A DNA stretch of 64,000 nt, from assembly GCF_024498355.1 (NCBI RefSeq), contig NZ_CP101833.1:1841001-1905000 (forward strand), read 5' to 3'. The position numbers and the translations under genes were made by a program. Below the pieces are notes generated by a model. The model was not told the origin of the DNA. It searched no databases and worked only from the letters and a program-made list of their open reading frames with translations. Source of the DNA: Bacillus pumilus (lineage in GTDB: Bacteria; Bacillota; Bacilli; Bacillales; Bacillaceae). This document shows, piece after piece, positions 45,658-54,598 of the stretch (positions are counted from its first letter, which is position 1; each line of letters begins with the position of its first letter).

Positions 45658-46575
45658 TTATTGATGCTCTTTTCCGATTTCCGGCAGAATCGTTTTCGCT
45701 AAATGCTGATCCATTTCCTCATATTCATCATAATGAATCGTTTCATACAGCTCTTTTCTCGTTTGCATGTCCTTCAGTATTCCTTGCTGCGTTCCCTTTT
45801 CCATGATCTCTGTAAATAAGCGCTCATACGCCTTTGCAGCGACTCTGAGTGATGATACAGGATAAATAACCATTTGAAAGCCAAACATGGAAAATTCGTC
45901 TGCATGATAATAAGGTGTCTTGCCAAACTCCGTCATGTTTGCAAGGAGCGGTCCTTTGATATGGTTTGAAGCATGCGTGAAGTCTTCTGCAGTGATGAGC
46001 GCCTCAGGAAAAATGGCATCAGCACCTGCTTCTACATAGAGATTGGCCCGGCGGATGACATCCTCCATCCCGTTAACGGACTTTGCATCGGTTCTAGCAA
46101 TGACCAAAAGCGATGGTGCCGCTTGTTTGATGGCTTTGATTTTTGCGATCATCTCTTCTACTGGAACAAGTGACTTCCCGTTTAAATGCCCGCATTTTTT
46201 CGGCATTTGCTGATCTTCGATTTGAACAGCCGCCACCTTGCTCTCAACCATTTCTTTTGCTGCCCTTGCTGCATTTAATACACCGCCATAGCCTGTGTCC
46301 AGATCCACCAAAAGAGGCAATTGAGAAGCTCGAATGATTTCCTTCGCTTTTTCCGCCATTTCTGTTGAATGGATCATGCCGAGGTCAGGCAGTCCTTTGC
46401 TCGCGCAAAAAGCTGCACCTGATAAATAGAGCCCTTGAAAGCCCGTTTTTTTCGCATAAAGCGCAGACATTCCATCGTGTACGCCTGGAATTTGAAATAA
46501 AGCTGATTTGTTCATTTTCTCTTTAAAGGCTGCGGCTAAATCAGCTTGACTCGTTTCATCATTCACGATCCACAC
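45658..46575 (-). CDS. mmgF: 2-methylisocitrate lyase (MmgF/PrpB)
   Basis: Cleaves 2-methylisocitrate to pyruvate and succinate, the last step of the methylcitrate cycle that consumes propionyl-CoA. The 305-residue protein of the isocitrate-lyase family shows the TIM-barrel motif VDLDTGYGG, the signature KKCGHLNGK with the catalytic Cys near 127, and IARTDAKSVNG. GTG start at 46575 behind AAGGGGGAA. Third gene of the mmgD-mmgE-mmgF operon. Called yqiQ or prpB elsewhere. Confidence 0.93.
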   Translation of the reverse strand: MWIVNDETSQADLAAAFKEKMNKSALFQIPGVHDGMSALYAKKTGFQGLYLSGAAFCASKGLPDLGMIHSTEMAEKAKEIIRASQLPLLVDLDTGYGGVLNAARAAKEMVESKVAAVQIEDQQMPKKCGHLNGKSLVPVEEMIAKIKAIKQAAPSLLVIARTDAKSVNGMEDVIRRANLYVEAGADAIFPEALITAEDFTHASNHIKGPLLANMTEFGKTPYYHADEFSMFGFQMVIYPVSSLRVAAKAYERLFTEIMEKGTQQGILKDMQTRKELYETIHYDEYEEMDQHLAKTILPEIGKEHQ

Positions 46576-46587
46576 GCTAGTTCCCCC

Positions 46588-48024
46588 TTATATCACGAAT
46601 AAGTCCATAAATGCTGGTACTGTCGTTGTTTTTAATTGATTTGGATTTTGGCAAAGAGACTCAATTTGATCGACTTGTTTTTGAGGAAATCTTGTCTTCA
46701 AATGATACGCCCATTTCTTTTCAAGCAGCGGAATGCCTTCCTGTCTTCTTCTGCGATGACCTAGCGGATATTCAATTTCGATTCGGTCTGTCATCGTTCC
46801 GTCTTTAAAGAAAATTTGAACACAGTTTGCAATCGATCTCTTTTTCGGATCTAAATAGTCAGCTGTATAACGTTTATCTTCCTTCACAACCATTTGATCC
46901 CGTAAACGATCAATGACCGGATTTTGCGCAGTTTCTTCTTCATAATGATCAGCTGTCAGTTCACCATAGATCAGCCCAATGGCGGTAATATATTGCAAGC
47001 AGTGATCGCGGTCTGCTGGATTGTATAGCGGGCCTTTCTTGTCAATAATTCGAATCGCTGACTCATGTGTCGTAATTTCCACCCGGTCAATCTCATCTAA
47101 TCGATCTTTCACAGCGTCGTGCAGCATCACAGCAGCCTCTGCAGCAGTCTGCGCATGAAATTCAGCAGGATAAGCAATTTTGAAAAGCACATTTTCTATG
47201 ACGTATGAGCCAAGCGGCTGAGCGAGTGTGAGTGGTTTTCCTTTCATGAGAACATCTTCAAATCCCCACTTCTCTGCACTGAGCGGCATTTGATAGCCCA
47301 TTTCCCCTTTCAGTGTCATCATCGCCAGTCTCACCCCGCGGCTTGTTGCATCTCCTGCTGCCCACGATTTCCTTGATCCTGTGTTCGGGGCGTGGCGGTA
47401 CGTTCTAAGCGGAGAGTTGTCAACAAAGGCTTGTGATAAAACATGCTGCACTTCCTCCTTCGTTCCGCCAAGCATCGCACAAACGACGGCACTTGTTGCC
47501 ACCTTGACAAATAAAACATGATCCAAGCCATTTCGATTCAGGCAATTTTCTAAAGCAAGCACACCTTGTATTTCATGTGCCTTTACAATCGCATGCAGTA
47601 CGTCATTCATCGTGAGCGGTTCTTCTCCGTTTGCAAGCCGCGTTCTGCTGATATAATCACTTACAGCTAATATCCCGCCTAGGTTATCAGACGGATGGCC
47701 CCACTCCTGTGCAAGCCACGTGTCATTATAATCTAACCAGCGAATCATACATCCTATATCAAAAGCCGCTTGGACTGGATCTAACACAAACGAAGTGCCA
47801 GGCACCCTTGCTCCGTTAGGCACAACTGTTCCAGGTACAATCGGCCCGAGGTGCTTCGTGCATTCAGGAAAATGGAGCGCCAGCATTCCGCAACCGAGCG
47901 TGTCCATGAGCACATACCGTGCTGTTTCAATTGCCTCTTTGCTCGTAATTTCTCCGTCCACTGCATAGGCTGCGATTTCTTCTAATAGCTGATCTGTTTG
48001 ATTGGCGACTGCTGTTTTATTCAT
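46588..48024 (-). CDS. mmgE: 2-methylcitrate dehydratase (MmgE/PrpD)
   Basis: Dehydrates 2-methylcitrate in the methylcitrate cycle. 478 residues of the MmgE/PrpD family, with [12 protein letters not shown] near 90, the family motif [17 protein letters not shown] and [16 protein letters not shown] near 220. An ATG at 48030 overlaps the mmgD stop, but GGAGG then sits directly on it; the ATG at 48024 has correct spacing and is preferred. The adjoining genes supply the other two steps. Confidence 0.93.
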   Translation of the reverse strand: MNKTAVANQTDQLLEEIAAYAVDGEITSKEAIETARYVLMDTLGCGMLALHFPECTKHLGPIVPGTVVPNGARVPGTSFVLDPVQAAFDIGCMIRWLDYNDTWLAQEWGHPSDNLGGILAVSDYISRTRLANGEEPLTMNDVLHAIVKAHEIQGVLALENCLNRNGLDHVLFVKVATSAVVCAMLGGTKEEVQHVLSQAFVDNSPLRTYRHAPNTGSRKSWAAGDATSRGVRLAMMTLKGEMGYQMPLSAEKWGFEDVLMKGKPLTLAQPLGSYVIENVLFKIAYPAEFHAQTAAEAAVMLHDAVKDRLDEIDRVEITTHESAIRIIDKKGPLYNPADRDHCLQYITAIGLIYGELTADHYEEETAQNPVIDRLRDQMVVKEDKRYTADYLDPKKRSIANCVQIFFKDGTMTDRIEIEYPLGHRRRRQEGIPLLEKKWAYHLKTRFPQKQVDQIESLCQNPNQLKTTTVPAFMDLFVI

Positions 48025-48026
48025 GT

Positions 48027-49169
48027 TCATTCCTCCGTTTTTCCATCATCATTTGAGACTTTTAATCCTCTTGGCCCTAAATACCGGACCCTCGGTCTAA
48101 AAATACGATTATGCAAATGCTGTTCAATGACATGGGCAGCTAATCCGCTTGCTCTTGCCGCAAAGAAAATCGGTGTGTAAAGGGAAATAGGAATTCCAAG
48201 CACGTAATAAATAGGTGCTGCGTAATAATCAAGGTTCGGATAGAGGTTTTTCTTCTCTTTCATGTATGCCTCACCTGCTACACACATGTCATATAGCGTC
48301 GTATCTCCCTTTGACTCCGTAAGCGTTTTCAGCGATCGTTTTAAAAGAGCGGCTCTCGGGTCCATTTTTCTCATGTATACCCTGTGGCCAAAGCCCATCA
48401 TTTTTTCTTTTGCGGCTAATTTTCGTTCAATGAGCGCAAGGAAACCTTCTGTTGTTTTCCCTTCGAGTAACATGTGCATGACTGCTTCATTCGCTCCTCC
48501 GTGTAGGTCACCTTTTAATGAGGAGATCGCTCCAGTAAAAGCGCCATACATGTCAGAATGAGTAGATGCAATGACTCTGGCAGCAAATGTTGAATTTGGC
48601 AGCTCATGTTCGCTATAAAGCGTGAGCGTTTGGTCAAAAGCGGTGATTTCGTCTTCTGTTGGAGTCCGGCCAGTTAACATGGCTAAAAAGGTTTCAGTAT
48701 AGGATTTGGTCTGATCTGGAGAAATAGTGGCGTCTTTTGTGAGAATGTGATAACTTCCAGCAACAATGGCTGGCAGCTGGCCTAGTAATCGAACTGCACG
48801 CGCTTGTTGGCACGCTTCTGATCGATCATGTAATGCTTCATCGTACCCTGCAAGAGCAGATAAGCAAGTTCTCATGGCATCCATGGGGTGAGTGGTTTTT
48901 GGCAGCTTTGTCAAAATGGTTTGAATGGTTGGATGTAAGTTTGTTTGTGAGGAAATGTCTTGCTGAAATTGGTGATGTTCCATAGCATCTGGTAATCTTC
49001 CATAAATGAGCAGATAGGCTGTTTCTAAGTATGTCTTGTTTTGTGCCAACTCGATGAGGTCATAACCGCGAATGACAATTTCTTCTTGCTTCACATCTAA
49101 GTATGAAATGGACGTTTCGCTTGCCACAATGTCTTCAAGCCCCGGTTTATACTGCAATTGTTCAGTCAT
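48027..49169 (-). CDS. mmgD: 2-methylcitrate synthase/citrate synthase (MmgD/PrpC)
   Basis: Condenses propionyl-CoA (or acetyl-CoA) with oxaloacetate. 380 residues of the citrate synthase family: catalytic His in LHGGANEAV, His in GFGHRVY and Asp in [10 protein letters not shown]. The reading frame is open up to 49214, but GGGGG at proper spacing selects ATG 49169 or 49172. First gene of the operon. Unlike B. subtilis mmgABCDEF, the beta-oxidation genes mmgABC are absent upstream, where yozB lies instead. Confidence 0.92.
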   Translation of the reverse strand: MTEQLQYKPGLEDIVASETSISYLDVKQEEIVIRGYDLIELAQNKTYLETAYLLIYGRLPDAMEHHQFQQDISSQTNLHPTIQTILTKLPKTTHPMDAMRTCLSALAGYDEALHDRSEACQQARAVRLLGQLPAIVAGSYHILTKDATISPDQTKSYTETFLAMLTGRTPTEDEITAFDQTLTLYSEHELPNSTFAARVIASTHSDMYGAFTGAISSLKGDLHGGANEAVMHMLLEGKTTEGFLALIERKLAAKEKMMGFGHRVYMRKMDPRAALLKRSLKTLTESKGDTTLYDMCVAGEAYMKEKKNLYPNLDYYAAPIYYVLGIPISLYTPIFFAARASGLAAHVIEQHLHNRIFRPRVRYLGPRGLKVSNDDGKTEE

Positions 49170-49337
49170 CATATAACCCCCGTTTCGTTCAATTGTTGTT
49201 CTCCAAACGAGCAAACGGCCAGAAATGATGTGATTCTATCGATGGGAAGATACCGTGCAAGCCGGATACCCAATTCCCATTTTATCCAAAGCGCTTCATC
49301 TTGTAAATAAAAGAACGTATGTCCAGTTGGACATACG

Positions 49338-49877
49338 TTAGCTGTAGTAAGGTGAAATCATGATATACACAATGACGCCAGTTAGACTGACATAGAGCCA
49401 AAGCGGCATTGTCCATCGGGCAATTTTACGGTGACGCTCGACTTGCATCTGTGCGCCTCTAAATAGTGTAATCAGTGCAAGCGGTACAATGACGGCAGAT
49501 AACACGATATGTGTGATTAAAATAAAGAAGTAGATCGGGCGAATAATCCCTTCTCCCCCAAAGTGTGTATCAGCTGCCATTGAATGATACGTCACATACG
49601 AAATTAAGAAGACAAGTGTTGTTGAAAAAGCGGCAAAGATAAATCGTCTATGCGCTTTAATGTTCTTTTGTTTAATCATGATAAGCGCTGAAAGTAAAAA
49701 GATAAACGTAAAGCTATTCATCACGGCATTGAGTAGCGGCAGAAATGTAATATCCAGATGACTAAATTTATCTGTTTTTGGCATTAAAAATAATAAAGCA
49801 ATTAATCCGTTTATGGCAATTGTTAAGAAAACAACAATGCCAGTGAAATTTTTTGGTTTTTGATTCTGTTCTTTCAT
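49338..49877 (-). CDS. yozB: DUF420 membrane protein YozB (CtaM-like)
   Basis: 179 residues with five hydrophobic segments; His residues in FSHLDITFLP, AHRRFIFAAF, YHSMAADTHFGG, TH and ERHRKIAR are typical of DUF420. The Staphylococcus homologue CtaM is reported to be needed for haem-copper oxidase activity, so a role in cytochrome oxidase assembly is likely. ATG at 49877 behind AGAGAGG. Same length as B. subtilis YozB (178). Confidence 0.85.
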   Translation of the reverse strand: MKEQNQKPKNFTGIVVFLTIAINGLIALLFLMPKTDKFSHLDITFLPLLNAVMNSFTFIFLLSALIMIKQKNIKAHRRFIFAAFSTTLVFLISYVTYHSMAADTHFGGEGIIRPIYFFILITHIVLSAVIVPLALITLFRGAQMQVERHRKIARWTMPLWLYVSLTGVIVYIMISPYYS

Positions 49878-50075
49878 GTTTGAAAACCTCTCTTTATTAG
49901 TTCCGACTAAGAGTATGTTATTTAACTTTCTCTATAAAGTCAATGAATTCGCTATCTTCGTCGAATTTTAGACAAACTTGCCGATCGCCCGCATTCTAGC
50001 AGCTTGAAAGATTCATCCAATTCCTTTAGAATGGGAATTTATGCGGTTTTTATGATCTCTTATAGGAAAGGAGCA

Positions 50076-50588
50076 ATGGACTTGTCAATCTTACAGGAAA
50101 CAACCAAAGATGTGAAGACGTTAGAGAAAGAATTACAGCAATTGCAGTTCCAAATGTATCGAATGCAAGAAAATATGAAAGATATTTCGAAAAAAGCAAA
50201 GATCATTGGAATTGATCAAGCCAAAGAAGATGAGTGGATGATCGTCTCTGCCATTGAAAGTGCTGATACTTGTAAAATCATGTTAAGCGATTGTGAAAAA
50301 GCTTTTCGCGGACAATCTGATTTTTCCTTAATAGCAGAATATCCTGAAGAAGGAAAGATTCATATTGCCGATATTAAAGGCCCTCCAGACAATGGTTACG
50401 GCTCAATATGTATGAAGCATTTAAAAGAAATCGCAAGAGAACAGAACATTCCAGTGATTACTGGTGATCTCGTTAAAAGAGACTGGAATCATGTGGACCG
50501 CTTAATTCATTTTTATGAAAAACACCATTTTGAAGTCCAAATCAATTGGAAAGAACAAAGCGGAGGAATTTATTGGGTGGACAGCTAA
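50076..50588 (+). CDS. yocC: YocC-like protein, GNAT-related fold possible
   Basis: 170 residues. The N-terminal ~45 residues form a coiled coil (TLEKELQQLQFQMYRMQENM). The rest (GKIHIADIKGPPDNGYGSICM, HLKEIAREQN, FYEKHHFEVQ) has the outline of an acetyltransferase acetyl-CoA loop and final strand. Upstream ATG 50004 is open, but AAAGGAG selects 50076. Assigned to yocC from position between yozB and yocH; function unknown. Confidence 0.6.
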   Translation: MDLSILQETTKDVKTLEKELQQLQFQMYRMQENMKDISKKAKIIGIDQAKEDEWMIVSAIESADTCKIMLSDCEKAFRGQSDFSLIAEYPEEGKIHIADIKGPPDNGYGSICMKHLKEIAREQNIPVITGDLVKRDWNHVDRLIHFYEKHHFEVQINWKEQSGGIYWVDS

Positions 50589-50634
50589 CGACAAAAACCA
50601 GCGTATATCTCATCATAAACGCTGGTTTTTGTCG
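50589..50634 (+). terminator. Terminator of yocC
   Basis: 16-bp perfect stem from CGACAAAAACCAGCGT to ACGCTGGTTTTTGTCG with a 14-nt loop, beginning at the stop codon. Confidence 0.9.
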
Positions 50635-50689
50635 AAAATGCAAATTTTTCAGAAAAATATGTGTGTTTTGACCAAAAAAAGGGTATAAT

Positions 50690-50724
50690 AAAAGCATCAG
50701 GCCGCCACCTGATGCTTTTTTCCA
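50690..50724. terminator. Terminator downstream of yocH
   Basis: 12-bp stem AAAAGCATCAGG/CCTGATGCTTTT with a 6-nt loop; the stronger T-run is on the + strand, but it is the only hairpin behind yocH on the minus strand. Confidence 0.75.
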
Positions 50725-50738
50725 AAAACAATAGACTA

Positions 50739-51530
50739 CTAGTTAAGTACTTTTATTTTGACTGATTTTACGCCCCAATTTTTTGCTTGGGATTTGCTTG
50801 GTACATGTACATCGATTTTGTTACCTTTAATTGCGCCGCCAGTATCTGCTGCGATGGCTTCACCGTAGCCTTCAACATAAACCTTACTTCCTAATGGAAT
50901 GACATTAGGGTCTACTGCAATGACTTTTGCATTCGGGTTTTTGTTTAAGTTTACCCCTGTTGCAGTGATACCTGAAATGCCACCATCATTTGCTGTATAA
51001 GCCGTAGCTGTTACAGTCATTGCTTTTTGAACACTTTGACTAGCAGAAGATGATTCTGCTTTAGCTGTTTCCTTTTTAGGAGCAGCTTTTTTCGTTGTTT
51101 GCTCTTTTTGGACAGGTGCCTGTTTTTGAACAGGTTCTGAGCTTACCGGAGCTGAGCTTTGACCAGCAACACTTAGTGTTGAACCAATCATAATTATATC
51201 TGAGTTTAAGTTATTCCAAGACTTAATATCGCTAATTGACACATTGAATTTTTGAGCGATTTTCCAGAGGCTGTCCCCCTTCTGGACTTTGTACTGCTCC
51301 TGAGTTTTCTCTTTTGAAGAGATTGTCAATTTATCTCCTACATAGATCATGTCTGTAGATAAATTGTTCCAACCCTTTAGGTTCTTTAGAGACACATCAT
51401 TTTTTTGAGAGATTCCCCAAAGTGTATCACCTTTCTTCACAGTGATTTCCTTTGCAGAAGCTTGCTGCGCTCCAAATGCTGTTGTTGAGATTGCTGCAAC
51501 AGCAACCAAGGACATAATAGTCTTCTTCAT
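50739..51530 (-). CDS. yocH: Cell-wall protein YocH (two LysM, 3D domain)
   Basis: Secreted wall-associated enzyme of 263 residues: signal peptide ending AQQASA (about 26), LysM repeats at ~28-70 and ~78-120 (ITVKKGDTLWGISQK; YKVQKGDSLWKIAQK), a Pro/Ser/Lys-rich linker and a C-terminal 3D (double-psi barrel) domain with VTATAYTANDGG and the Asp residues of DVHVPS. Such domains act as lytic transglycosylase or amidase. Classic member of the WalRK regulon; a perfect WalR box is present upstream. ATG at 51530 behind AAGGGAGG. Confidence 0.93.
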   Translation of the reverse strand: MKKTIMSLVAVAAISTTAFGAQQASAKEITVKKGDTLWGISQKNDVSLKNLKGWNNLSTDMIYVGDKLTISSKEKTQEQYKVQKGDSLWKIAQKFNVSISDIKSWNNLNSDIIMIGSTLSVAGQSSAPVSSEPVQKQAPVQKEQTTKKAAPKKETAKAESSSASQSVQKAMTVTATAYTANDGGISGITATGVNLNKNPNAKVIAVDPNVIPLGSKVYVEGYGEAIAADTGGAIKGNKIDVHVPSKSQAKNWGVKSVKIKVLN

Positions 51531-51547
51531 AAAGTAAATCCTCCCTT

Positions 51548-51570
51548 GTTAGCTTTTTATGGCGGCTAAC
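51548..51570 (-). promoter_or_regulatory. Hairpin in the yocH 5' leader
   Basis: GTTAGC and GCTAAC form a 6-bp stem with an 11-nt loop ending just upstream of the Shine-Dalgarno AAGGGAGG. It may protect the messenger's 5' end. No T-run, so not a terminator. Confidence 0.5.
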
Positions 51571-51577
51571 GAGTGCT

Positions 51578-51643
51578 ATCGTAACATATGTAAATGTCAT
51601 TTCAATAACAAAACGATATGTTTTAGATTACAGTTCCTTTACA
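51578..51643 (-). promoter_or_regulatory. yocH promoter with WalR box
   Basis: WalR box TGTAAA-GGAAC-TGTAAT (51643-51627, minus strand) matches the consensus TGTWAH-N5-TGTWAH fully. Downstream follow TTGAAA (51605-51600), a 16-bp spacer ending in TGT, and TACGAT (51583-51578). The box ends 21 bp before the -35, as expected for activation by WalR. Confidence 0.85.
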
Positions 51644-51786
51644 TGAAACATCTCTCTCCATTGGTAAATCAGACCACAAAATAGCTCGGTCCCGCACCAT
51701 ATCAAGGTTTTGAAAGGATAGAAAACGTTCTGATGAAAACGTGTCCAATCGCAGCGAAAAAAATTTATTTTTCTTCTTCAAACTCT

Positions 51787-53568
51787 TTATTTTTTCTCTT
51801 TTTCGATAAATAAACGAATTTCTTCTAAAAAAACATCCCCGTATTTCTCTCTTTTTTGAGCTCCGATACCCTTAATATGGAGAAGTTCTTCTTCCGTTTT
51901 AGGCTCCACTGCTGACATTTCCTTCAAAGTTTGATCTGAAAATACAACAAATGGCGGGACGCCCTGCTCTCTCGCTAACTTCATTCTCACAGCTCTCAAT
52001 CGCTCAAATAATGCGTCGTTTTCTTGAATGGCCTCTGCTTTGATCGCCTGCTTTTTATATACAGCTTCTTGTCCTACTAACACTTTCTTTCCTTTATGTG
52101 TCACCTTTAGCGTTGGATAAGCCCCTTCAGACATGTGCAAATACTCTTCTGTAATTAAAAATTCGATGAAGTCACTAATTTGCTGGGCTGAATGTCGTTT
52201 CATTAAAGCATATGTAGGAAGCCGGTCGAAACCAAGGTCAAGCACTTTTTTGTTTTTAGAGCCTGCCAGTACTTGGGCAATCATCATTTTTCCGAATCGT
52301 TCATTCATTCTAACCGTACACGATAAAACCATTTGCGCTTCTCTTGTAACCTCTTCACGCTCTCTCTCGTCTAGGCAATTGCCGCATTTTTGGCAAGGGG
52401 CGCTTGTTGATTGATCAAAGTAGTCCATGACAAATTGCTGTAGACACTGCTCGGTATGACAGTAATCCACCATTTGTCTTAGTTTAAGCAGTTCATGCTG
52501 ATACCGCACTTCATCTTCTGTCGACTGTTCAATAAGAAAACGCTGCACTCGTACGCCTTGGGGTGAAAACAGTAAAATACATTCACTTTCAAGACCATCT
52601 CTGCCGGCGCGCCCAGCTTCTTGATAATAACTTTCAATATCTCTTGGAATTTGATGATGAATTACAAAACGTACATTCGACTTATTAATCCCCATGCCAA
52701 ATGCAGACGTGGCGACCATCACCTGGATGTGATCATTTAAAAAAAGGTTTTGCTGCTCTTCCCTCACATCGTCATCTAATCCACCGTGATAAACACCAGC
52801 TTTGATCTTTTGTTTTTTTAGGCGATTGTAAATGTTATCTGCTTCTTTTCTTGTAGCTGTATAAATAATGCCAGACTCACGGCTGTTTTTCTTCATATAT
52901 TGTGTGATAAAACGGTCACTATTTTCTCCTTTGATCACTTGAAAAGACAAATTTTCTCTAGCAAACCCAGTAAAGATGGTTTCTTGCTCGTTCATGCCAA
53001 GCTGTTCACATATATCTTGGTGGACCTTCTTCGTGGCCGTAGCTGTTAATGCGATAATCACTGGCCTTTTTGACAGTTTGTTTAAGCATTCTTGAATATA
53101 GCGATAGCTTGGCCTAAAGTCATGCCCCCACTCAGATATACAGTGCGCTTCATCAATAGCGATGAAGGGGATCGTCAACCGATTAAGCAGCTGAAAGAAG
53201 CGCTCATTTTGTAAGCGTTCAGGCGTGATATAAAGCAGCTCATATTCCCCATTTTCGCATTTTTTCAGCCTTTCATTCATTTCACGTGCTGACAGTGTGC
53301 TGTTTAAAAAGGACGATCGTATCCCCATCTCGTTTAACGCATCAACCTGATCTTTCATTAAAGAAATGAGCGGAGAAACAACGATCGTCGTTCCTTCCAT
53401 CATAAGGGCAGGAATCTGGTAGCAAACCGATTTTCCCCCGCCTGTCGGCATGATGCAGACGGTATCCTTCTGTTTGCTCACAATCGATTCAATGGCCTGT
53501 TTCTGTCCCTGCCTAAAGGCGTCGAAGCCATAGTATTGTTTAAGAAGTGCTTCTGCTTGTTCTAACAT
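51787..53568 (-). CDS. recQ: ATP-dependent DNA helicase RecQ (YocI)
   Basis: 3'-5' DNA helicase acting in recombination and fork repair, 593 residues. Superfamily 2 motifs are plain: MPTGGGKSVCYQIPA (Walker A), IDEAHCISEWGHDFRPSY, LTATAT, YYQEAGRAGRDG. The RecQ zinc site follows (CLQQFV...CQKCGNC near 370-390), then a winged helix and a C-terminal HRDC domain (FERLRAVRMKLA, from about 515). Length as B. subtilis YocI (591). Confidence 0.95.
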   Translation of the reverse strand: MLEQAEALLKQYYGFDAFRQGQKQAIESIVSKQKDTVCIMPTGGGKSVCYQIPALMMEGTTIVVSPLISLMKDQVDALNEMGIRSSFLNSTLSAREMNERLKKCENGEYELLYITPERLQNERFFQLLNRLTIPFIAIDEAHCISEWGHDFRPSYRYIQECLNKLSKRPVIIALTATATKKVHQDICEQLGMNEQETIFTGFARENLSFQVIKGENSDRFITQYMKKNSRESGIIYTATRKEADNIYNRLKKQKIKAGVYHGGLDDDVREEQQNLFLNDHIQVMVATSAFGMGINKSNVRFVIHHQIPRDIESYYQEAGRAGRDGLESECILLFSPQGVRVQRFLIEQSTEDEVRYQHELLKLRQMVDYCHTEQCLQQFVMDYFDQSTSAPCQKCGNCLDEREREEVTREAQMVLSCTVRMNERFGKMMIAQVLAGSKNKKVLDLGFDRLPTYALMKRHSAQQISDFIEFLITEEYLHMSEGAYPTLKVTHKGKKVLVGQEAVYKKQAIKAEAIQENDALFERLRAVRMKLAREQGVPPFVVFSDQTLKEMSAVEPKTEEELLHIKGIGAQKREKYGDVFLEEIRLFIEKEKK

Positions 53569-53658
53569 CCAATTCCCTCTCCGTCATTTGTTTTGTCTAT
53601 TTTAACATACATTCATGCTTCTACATGCCGTCTGTTGAATTTCGTCTTTTCACAAAAT

Positions 53659-53885
53659 AAAAAGCCATTTTCCAAAATGGAAAATGGCTTGAATCATCCT
53701 AGGAAAAGCTGCGGATGCCGTAATCTAAGTAAGAAAGTTTTAAACCACCACTCCTCAAAGTGGGTGTTTGCAGAAACGTTCCTGTCTTCCTCTCTAAGGA
53801 GGCATGACATTCCGGCTTCAATATAAAACTCCCTATTACAGCTTAAAGGTTAAAACTTAATTAACATTACGCGCATCGCAGCCTT
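53659..53885 (-). ncRNA. bsrB: 6S-2 RNA (bsrB)
   Basis: Regulatory RNA that binds housekeeping RNA polymerase. Evidence: position next to recQ/yocI, where B. subtilis bsrB lies; no reading frame; own promoter and terminator; and a rod-like fold. The 5' segment GCTGCGATGCGCGTAAT pairs with the 3' segment ATTACGGCATCCGCAGC (two bulges), and AAGTTTTAACC pairs with GGTTTAAAACTT next inward, around a long central region. The terminator is AAGCCATTTTCCA/TGGAAAATGGCTT plus T-run (53690-53659). Exact ends are inferred (about 220 nt). Confidence 0.85.
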
Positions 53886-53891
53886 TAAACT

Positions 53892-53920
53892 ATACTACAC
53901 GAAAGTTTATTAAATTTCAA
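53892..53920 (-). promoter_or_regulatory. bsrB promoter
   Basis: TTGAAA (53920-53915), 17-bp spacer, TAGTAT (53897-53892) on the minus strand. Confidence 0.8.
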
Positions 53921-54021
53921 GAGATCTTTTTTCTATTAAATACTCATGTATACAAGACATTTGTGCTTGCGTATACAAGAAAACATTATTCTGAAAAAAT
54001 TTAACTTCTTCCTATTTTTCT

Positions 54022-54507
54022 TCAATCAACATCTTGCTCTTCCTCTAATCTTTCATACGTGTCTGAATGCATCTGATCCATTGTTTCTCTATTTGTTAAA
54101 TCACGCATTTGATCGGAAAACGACCGATCAAACTCATTCGGATCTTGATTGGTTTCTTCGTTCTTCTTTGCATCGATTGAATAACGTGTATATGGTACTG
54201 CTTTTAACCGTTCGTATGGAATGTCTTTTCCTGTTTTCTCACATATCCCATATGTCCCGTCTTCCATTCGTTTCAGTGCTGCATCAATTTCACCTTCAAG
54301 CTGACCATCGACTTGATCCAGCGTTTGTTCTGTCATGCGGTCTAAATAGATGCTGCCATGATCAGCGATGTGATTCCCAACACCATTTGAAATCTCATTT
54401 GATTCCGCCAGCATGGATTCTTCTTTCTTTTTTGATCCTTTCACATCCTCTTGTAATTGAATCAGTCTTTCGTATAAATCAGCTTTTTGTTCTTTCGTTA
54501 AGCCCAC
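54022..54507 (-). CDS. yocK: DksA/TraR-like protein YocK
   Basis: 161 residues of the DksA/TraR-related family: a Glu/Lys-rich coiled-coil (about 10-90) then a degenerate zinc-finger region reading YGICEKTGKDIPYERLKAVP, which keeps the surrounding pattern but only one of four zinc cysteines. In B. subtilis YocK is a general stress protein. TTG at 54513 is too near AAAGGAG; GTG at 54507 has proper spacing. A sigma-B promoter was not identified. Confidence 0.85.
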   Translation of the reverse strand: MGLTKEQKADLYERLIQLQEDVKGSKKKEESMLAESNEISNGVGNHIADHGSIYLDRMTEQTLDQVDGQLEGEIDAALKRMEDGTYGICEKTGKDIPYERLKAVPYTRYSIDAKKNEETNQDPNEFDRSFSDQMRDLTNRETMDQMHSDTYERLEEEQDVD

Positions 54508-54561
54508 GGTCAATCACTCCTTTCTCATTACCTTCCCGCTACAAGGTAAATAAAAACATCA

Positions 54562-54594
54562 AAAAAGCTACCGCCTCTTTGGCAGCAGCTTTTT
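54562..54594 (-). terminator. Terminator of the yhfK-like gene
   Basis: Minus-strand stem AGCTGCTGCC paired with GGCGGTAGCT (two wobbles), 6-nt loop and TTTTTT. Confidence 0.8.
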
Positions 54595-54598
54595 CCTT

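Noticed and set aside
49278..49295. cre-like core AAGCGCTT upstream of mmgD
   Set aside because: Only the central core fits; the outer TG and CA positions mismatch on both strands.
50661..50719. Small RNA from a TATAAT at 50684
   Set aside because: No -35 at proper distance (TTGACC is only 10 bp away) and the product would be just a hairpin.
51580..51600. Second WalR box in TGTAAATGTCAT
   Set aside because: The second half site is missing and the sequence overlaps the promoter.
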